Assembly (NCBI GenBank): GCA_020631675.1 | Contig: JAHDGT010000127.1 | Span: forward strand, 1-10,369 | DNA length: 10,369 nucleotides | From: Bacteroidota bacterium | GTDB taxonomy: Bacteria > Bacteroidota > Bacteroidia > Chitinophagales > UBA2359 | Direction of reading: 5' to 3' | Shown: positions 6,959-10,369 of the stretch, in pieces | Numbering within the stretch: position 1 is the stretch's first letter | Layout: each line of letters opens with the position of its first letter | Made by a program: the position numbers and the translations under genes | The notes under the pieces: model-generated | Told to the model about the DNA's origin: nothing | Seen by the model: the letters and a program-made list of their open reading frames with translations, nothing else | The model's database searches: none

Positions 6959-7972
6959 ATGAAAAAAAATACTGCGAACTATTATAGACTATCCCCCTTT
7001 TTGACTTGTTTCTTCTTCCTCTTATTTGCCTTAACAGCTTGTGATAAAACTCGAGATTGTGATGACATCAATTGTCAAAATGGGGGAGATTGTCTGACGT
7101 CTGATCCGGGAGGAGTGCCATATTGTGACTGCCCGATAGGGTATACAGGTGCAATTTGCGAGATAGAATTATGCAGCTTAGCAATCTGTTTAAATGGTGG
7201 TAATTGTATCGTAAACGAAAATACAGGCTTAGTAGAATGCGATTGTCCTCCGGGTTTCGGTGGTGTGTCTTGCGAGGTGGAGATTGATTATACTGCTTGT
7301 GAAGATGTTGTTTGTTTGAATGGGGGGACCTGCTTCATCAACGAACAATCTGGACTAGCGGAATGCGACTGTCCTCCGGGTTTTATTGGTTTGTACTGTG
7401 AAATGCAGTATGACCTATGCGATGATGTTATTTGTTTGAATGGTGGCACTTGTGTGATCAATGAAGCAACCGGATTAGCCGAATGTGATTGCCCGCCAGG
7501 TTTTGCGGGGCAAAGCTGTGAGAATGACCTTTGTGATGAAATAAGCTGCCCACCAAATACCTTTTGTACAGAGGGTATTTGTTTTTGTGATATAGGATAT
7601 ACGGGTAGCGACTGTGATACTTTAGTTCGCGATAGATATTTAGGTGTATATGATGGACTTGAGGTTTGTGTTGACTCGGAACAGGATTCGAATACAATAG
7701 AAGCGTCTACTTTTAATGATGATTCCTTCTTATTTATTGATCTGGGACTTGGCGTTTTTGATATAAGAGCAGAAGTTGTTAGTGCTAATAGTTTCCAGAT
7801 ACCTTATCAACTAGACTATTTAGGGAATAGCTACGAAGGTGTTTTAGAGGATGGAACAGAGCATATAGGAGCATATGATCCAGCTAATAATAGTCTATTT
7901 GGAATTTATACAGTTACTTATACGGACGGTACGAGCAAAACTTGTTATTTAAATTGGGAAAAGATAGAATAG
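6959..7972 (+). CDS. EGF-like domain lipoprotein (5 EGF modules), long paralogue
   Basis: This 337-residue predicted surface lipoprotein has a hydrophobic signal ending ALTAC (lipid on Cys28). Five tandem EGF-like modules follow: residues 34-67, 72-105, 114-147, 154-187 and a short one at 192-219. The full modules share CLNGGxC and CDCPPGF signatures; modules 3 and 4 are identical at 26 of 34 residues. Residues 220-337 are a domain matching the C-terminus of the upstream gene product. They share the CDTL-RD-Y junction and similar NSFQIPYQ/YSFRIPNQ and YTVTYTDGTS/YTVSFSDGTS segments. The gene is thus a paralogue with three extra EGF modules inserted before the conserved last module and tail. 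Codon use is looser than in the upstream copy. I see no EGF-type calcium-binding signature that I would trust. Function is unknown; adhesion or ligand binding is inference. Confidence 0.93.
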   Translation: MKKNTANYYRLSPFLTCFFFLLFALTACDKTRDCDDINCQNGGDCLTSDPGGVPYCDCPIGYTGAICEIELCSLAICLNGGNCIVNENTGLVECDCPPGFGGVSCEVEIDYTACEDVVCLNGGTCFINEQSGLAECDCPPGFIGLYCEMQYDLCDDVICLNGGTCVINEATGLAECDCPPGFAGQSCENDLCDEISCPPNTFCTEGICFCDIGYTGSDCDTLVRDRYLGVYDGLEVCVDSEQDSNTIEASTFNDDSFLFIDLGLGVFDIRAEVVSANSFQIPYQLDYLGNSYEGVLEDGTEHIGAYDPANNSLFGIYTVTYTDGTSKTCYLNWEKIE

Positions 7973-7980
7973 TAGCTGGA

Positions 7981-8012
7981 GGGTGATATGCTTATACGCC
8001 CGTTTTCTTTTT
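7981..8012 (+). terminator. Probable terminator after the long EGF lipoprotein gene
   Basis: GGGTG pairs with CGCCC (one G-U), and TAT pairs with ATA across a one-base bulge, with loop GCTT. GTTTTCTTTTT follows. It starts 8 bases after the stop codon. The stem is weaker than the other two terminators in the window. Confidence 0.55.
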
Positions 8013-8044
8013 ATCTTCGTAAAGAGCACCAATTACTATTTCCA

Positions 8045-8199
8045 TGCGCAAGGGATAGGAGTGGTAATGAAGCCGCTGAATGCGCCCTGTTTGGCGGCGT
8101 ACGAAAGCGACCTTGTGAAGCTCTTTGTACGCCTGCCAAACAGCAGCAGGCAGGGGCTGAATTTTAACGGATAGCCCGGTACCCTGCCGCAGGCGGGTA
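8045..8199 (+). repeat. Dispersed intergenic element, copy B (apparently complete)
   Basis: The element begins with the 5' box shared with copy A (8045-8089). A long hairpin follows: CTGTTTGGCGGCGTAC (8087-8102) pairs with GTACGCCTGCCAAACAG (8127-8143) apart from one bulged T. The 3' box AACGGATAGCCCGGT (8166-8180) recurs exactly on the - strand in copy C. A further small hairpin at 8180-8199 (TACCC and GCC against GGC and GGGTA, loop GCA) abuts the 3' box. The element is clearly richer in G and C than the leader and terminator regions around it. It fills most of the gap before the TPR gene, ending 52 bases before that ATG, so it could be part of its 5' untranslated region. The layout resembles REP/MITE-like elements or a structured RNA; I cannot assign a family. 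Confidence 0.75.
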
Positions 8200-8251
8200 T
8201 GCGCCCAAGTGTAAACCCAAGTAAGCCATAAACAAACCTTGTTTCACCAAT

Positions 8252-10138
8252 ATGCCTCGAAAAGATCTGATCACAATCCCTTTTCCATTCTATAGCTATT
8301 ATTTCGTGTTGTGCCTGGCACTAACTCTTTTGAATAAGGGCTTGCCTGCGCATGCCCAAAACTCAGCAACAGAATACAATGAATTGGGTAATGCCGCCAT
8401 TGTGATGGGGGATCTGATCAATGCGGTGAACAATTATACCCGAGCCATTAAGTTAGACAGCAAATACGCGCAGGCTTACTATAATAGGGGAGGGGCCTAC
8501 TACGATCTACAGCGTTATGATGAGGCTTTGAAGGACTACGACCGGGCGATCAAGATCAATAAAAAATACAAAGAAGCCTATAACAACAGAGGGCTGACCA
8601 AGGTGGCTTTAGGGAATTTTGAGGGCGGCTTGAGCGATTTTAAACTGGCAGTGGCGCAGGACCTGAATTATGCGACCGCCTACAATAATATGGGTGATGC
8701 GTATCGTAAAATGGACGATAAGAACAATGCCTTGAAATCTTATGATCGCGCGATCCAGCTTGCACCTAATCATGAAACAGCTTATTACAATAGAGGGGTG
8801 ATACACTACCAGCTTCGTTCTTTTGAGAAAGCGAAGGAAGACCTTGAAACGGCTATGTTGTACCGCAAAGATGACCTCAATGCATGGTACTATTTGGCTG
8901 CTACCTATTATGCGATGGGTAGCAATTACAAAGCAATAGGTGCTTATGATAAGTATTTGGTGAGAAGGAATAAAGATGTGAAAGCTTGGTATTACAGAGG
9001 CTTGGCCAAGTACAAAACCCGAGACTATGAAGGCAGTGTGAAAGATCTGACCCAAAGCATTCAACTCAAAGAAGATTTTACCAAAGCGCATCTGGCAAGG
9101 GCAGATAGCTATTTCAAAATGAAGAACTATAAAGAGGCCGAAAAAGACTATACGCACGTATTAAAAAAAGAAGCCGGTAGCGTTAAAGCACTCAACAATA
9201 GAGGTATGGCGCGCTTCAAATTACGCAAATTCGAGTCGGCGATCAACGACCTCACTCAAGCCATTAGCCTCTCTGAAAATAAACGCCCCGATGCCTACTT
9301 CTACAGAGGATGGAGCAGATACATCCTACAACGCTACGATCGTGCCATAGAAGATTATTCCATCTACATCAGAATGCGCCCGGAAGTGGCGCGTGGTTAT
9401 GATCATAGGGCAGACGCTTATTATCGTTTGGGCAAGTACAAACTGGCTATAAAAGACTATGATCAAGCGATCGTGCTGGATCCCGAAAAAGCCAGCACTT
9501 GGTATTATCGCGGCCATGCTAAATATTCATTGGATCAATTCGATGAGGCGATCTACGATTTCAATTATGCCATCAAATTAGACCCCAAATACGTAGATGC
9601 CTATAACTACAGAGGCAACTCCAGGTATTTCAAAGGCAAGCATGAAGATGCTTGGGCAGATTATAATAAGGCGATCAGGATAGACCCTAAATACGCGAAA
9701 GCTTATAGCAACAGAAGCATCATTCAACGTGCCTTGCACAACGATCATGAAGCTTCATTAGCGGATTGTGATAGGGCAATAGAACTAGACCCGGCACTGA
9801 AACAAGCTTATGTGAACAGAGCCGTGACCAAGCACTTTTTAAAAGACATAAAAGGGGCAAAAGAAGATTTCAGAAAAGCCGTTGAAGTAGATGGTAACTA
9901 CTTTGAAGGCTACCAAGCTAGAGCGAATTTCTACGCCAACATTGGCGATTACAAAACGGCATTATCCAACTACAATAAGGCGATCAGCCTGAATGACAAA
10001 AACGCCATCACCTTTTACAATCGCGGACGTTTATACCGTATGATGAGTGACAATAAATCCGCCTGCCAAGATTTCGATAAAGCCCGATCCATGAAATACG
10101 GACCAGCAGCCACCTCCTACGCTAAATTTTGTCAATGA
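8252..10138 (+). CDS. Exported tetratricopeptide (TPR) repeat protein, about 17 repeats
   Basis: This is a 628-residue protein. Residues 1-35 look like a signal peptide (basic start, hydrophobic run, cut near AHA/QNS), placing it in the periplasm or at the envelope. The remainder is about 17 consecutive TPR units with a period of 34 residues, starting near residue 37. Many show the canonical AY-NRG-A-Y ... YDEAL-DYDRAI-LDP pattern. The ninth unit (SLSENKRPDAY) and the fourteenth deviate in length by one or two residues. The tail (SACQDFDKARSMKYG ... FCQ) matches the way many Bacteroidota TPR proteins end. No enzymatic or transmembrane domain follows, so it is a pure superhelical scaffold for protein-protein contacts. 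Its partner is unknown. The start at 8252 is chosen because it yields the signal peptide. Transcription is probably independent of the lipoprotein gene, but no consensus promoter was found in the 280-base gap. Confidence 0.95.
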   Translation: MPRKDLITIPFPFYSYYFVLCLALTLLNKGLPAHAQNSATEYNELGNAAIVMGDLINAVNNYTRAIKLDSKYAQAYYNRGGAYYDLQRYDEALKDYDRAIKINKKYKEAYNNRGLTKVALGNFEGGLSDFKLAVAQDLNYATAYNNMGDAYRKMDDKNNALKSYDRAIQLAPNHETAYYNRGVIHYQLRSFEKAKEDLETAMLYRKDDLNAWYYLAATYYAMGSNYKAIGAYDKYLVRRNKDVKAWYYRGLAKYKTRDYEGSVKDLTQSIQLKEDFTKAHLARADSYFKMKNYKEAEKDYTHVLKKEAGSVKALNNRGMARFKLRKFESAINDLTQAISLSENKRPDAYFYRGWSRYILQRYDRAIEDYSIYIRMRPEVARGYDHRADAYYRLGKYKLAIKDYDQAIVLDPEKASTWYYRGHAKYSLDQFDEAIYDFNYAIKLDPKYVDAYNYRGNSRYFKGKHEDAWADYNKAIRIDPKYAKAYSNRSIIQRALHNDHEASLADCDRAIELDPALKQAYVNRAVTKHFLKDIKGAKEDFRKAVEVDGNYFEGYQARANFYANIGDYKTALSNYNKAISLNDKNAITFYNRGRLYRMMSDNKSACQDFDKARSMKYGPAATSYAKFCQ

Positions 10139-10146
10139 TCATTAGT

Positions 10147-10160
10147 CGGGCGCGTGCCCG
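10147..10160. other. Short GC hairpin just after the TPR gene
   Basis: CGGGC and GCCCG flank a GCGT loop, 8 bases after the stop codon at 10138. No T-run follows on the + strand, so it is not a typical intrinsic terminator. It could still help to end or protect the transcript. Confidence 0.4.
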
Positions 10161-10165
10161 CAATA

Positions 10166-10259
10166 AAAACTGGCTTGAATCGCCTATGAAAAATCGACGT
10201 CGAGCAGATAATCTCATGTCTCGAGTCTCATGTCTCGGGTCTAAGAAAACGCCAGTTTT
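10166..10259. repeat. Heptad repeat, site 2, framed by a perfect inverted repeat
   Basis: Five heptads run without interruption at 10212-10246: TCTCATG, TCTCGAG, TCTCATG, TCTCGGG, TCTAAGA. The block is enclosed by AAAACTGGC (10166-10174) and its reverse complement GCCAGTTTT (10251-10259). The first and last heptads equal those of the site at 5817-5844. No reading frame of note is present. Confidence 0.7.
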
Positions 10260-10269
10260 CACTGCGTCC

Positions 10270-10369
10270 ACCGGGCTATCCGTTCCTACAAAATGAGCTA
10301 TCTGGGGGTTCGTCGCACTGCTTGGCGGTGGCTACCTCTGGGCCGCCCCCGCCAAGCAGGCACTCACAC
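10270..10369 (-). repeat. Dispersed intergenic element, copy C (partial, cut by window edge)
   Basis: Positions 10270-10284 are the exact reverse complement of the 15-base 3' box of copy B (AACGGATAGCCCGGT). Further right, CTGCTTGGCGG (10318-10328) and CCGCCAAGCAG (10349-10359) form a perfect 11-base-pair stem. This echoes the CTGTTTGGCGG/TGCCAAACAG stem of copy B, with a different loop. The 5' box should lie beyond position 10369. Confidence 0.7.

Noticed and set aside
7172..7585. EGF repeats considered as a CRISPR-like or simple DNA repeat array
   Set aside because: The periodicity is at protein level, with many synonymous differences between units, and lies in frame inside a lipoprotein gene.
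7983..8174. A 63-codon + strand reading frame between the long EGF lipoprotein gene and the TPR gene
   Set aside because: It overlaps a terminator and most of repeat element copy B, has no recognisable domain, and its second half is simply the translated hairpin element.
8204..8222. Direct repeat CCCAAGT/CCCAAGT just before the TPR gene
   Set aside because: Only two 7-base copies 12 bases apart, with no link to a known operator; it could be chance.
8609..9157. A 182-codon reading frame antisense to the TPR gene
   Set aside because: It runs opposite a well-supported TPR array; the regular codon pattern of the repeats keeps the other strand open. The translation is low-complexity hydrophobic with no domain.
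1..10369. A defence, toxin-antitoxin or mobile genetic system
   Set aside because: No nuclease, transposase, integrase, reverse transcriptase or toxin-like small gene pair was seen; all genes fit envelope or surface functions.

Overview
The window looks like a chromosomal segment of a Bacteroidota bacterium, probably in the Saprospiria/Chitinophagia/Cytophagia part of the phylum. The evidence is a secreted giant protein ending in a type IX secretion (T9SS) C-terminal sorting domain, lipoproteins with a Bacteroidota-style lipobox, a match to the TAnnTTTG promoter box, and starts without clear Shine-Dalgarno sequences. The exact lineage is inference.

Layout: all four real genes are on the + strand. 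Positions 193-5688 encode an 1831-residue cell-surface or secreted protein with order CUB, PKD, three large repeat units (each with a class I glutamine amidotransferase-like segment embedded in Ig-like modules), PKD, CUB, PKD, PKD, T9SS domain. A strong terminator follows. The 481-base gap to the next gene then holds a heptad repeat, a good Bacteroidota promoter and a hairpin-rich leader. Positions 6170-6820 and 6959-7972 are two paralogous EGF-repeat lipoproteins (2 and 5 EGF-like modules) sharing a C-terminal domain of about 118 residues; a strong terminator separates them. Positions 8252-10138 encode an exported protein made almost entirely of about 17 TPR repeats.

The intergenic DNA is unusual. 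Three copies of one dispersed, hairpin-forming element occur at the left edge (- strand, partial), between the second EGF lipoprotein and the TPR gene (+ strand, seemingly complete), and at the right edge (- strand, partial). A separate 7-base periodic repeat (TCTCnnn, closing with TCTAAGA) occurs after the giant gene and again after the TPR gene.

Functionally the genes look like cell-envelope and extracellular interaction proteins: adhesion or matrix scaffold, surface lipoproteins and a periplasmic/outer-membrane TPR scaffold. They are probably separate transcription units, given the terminators. I see no defence system, CRISPR array, tRNA, rRNA or transposase. The most notable items are the 413-residue tandem supermodule with amidotransferase-like inserts and the dispersed element family.
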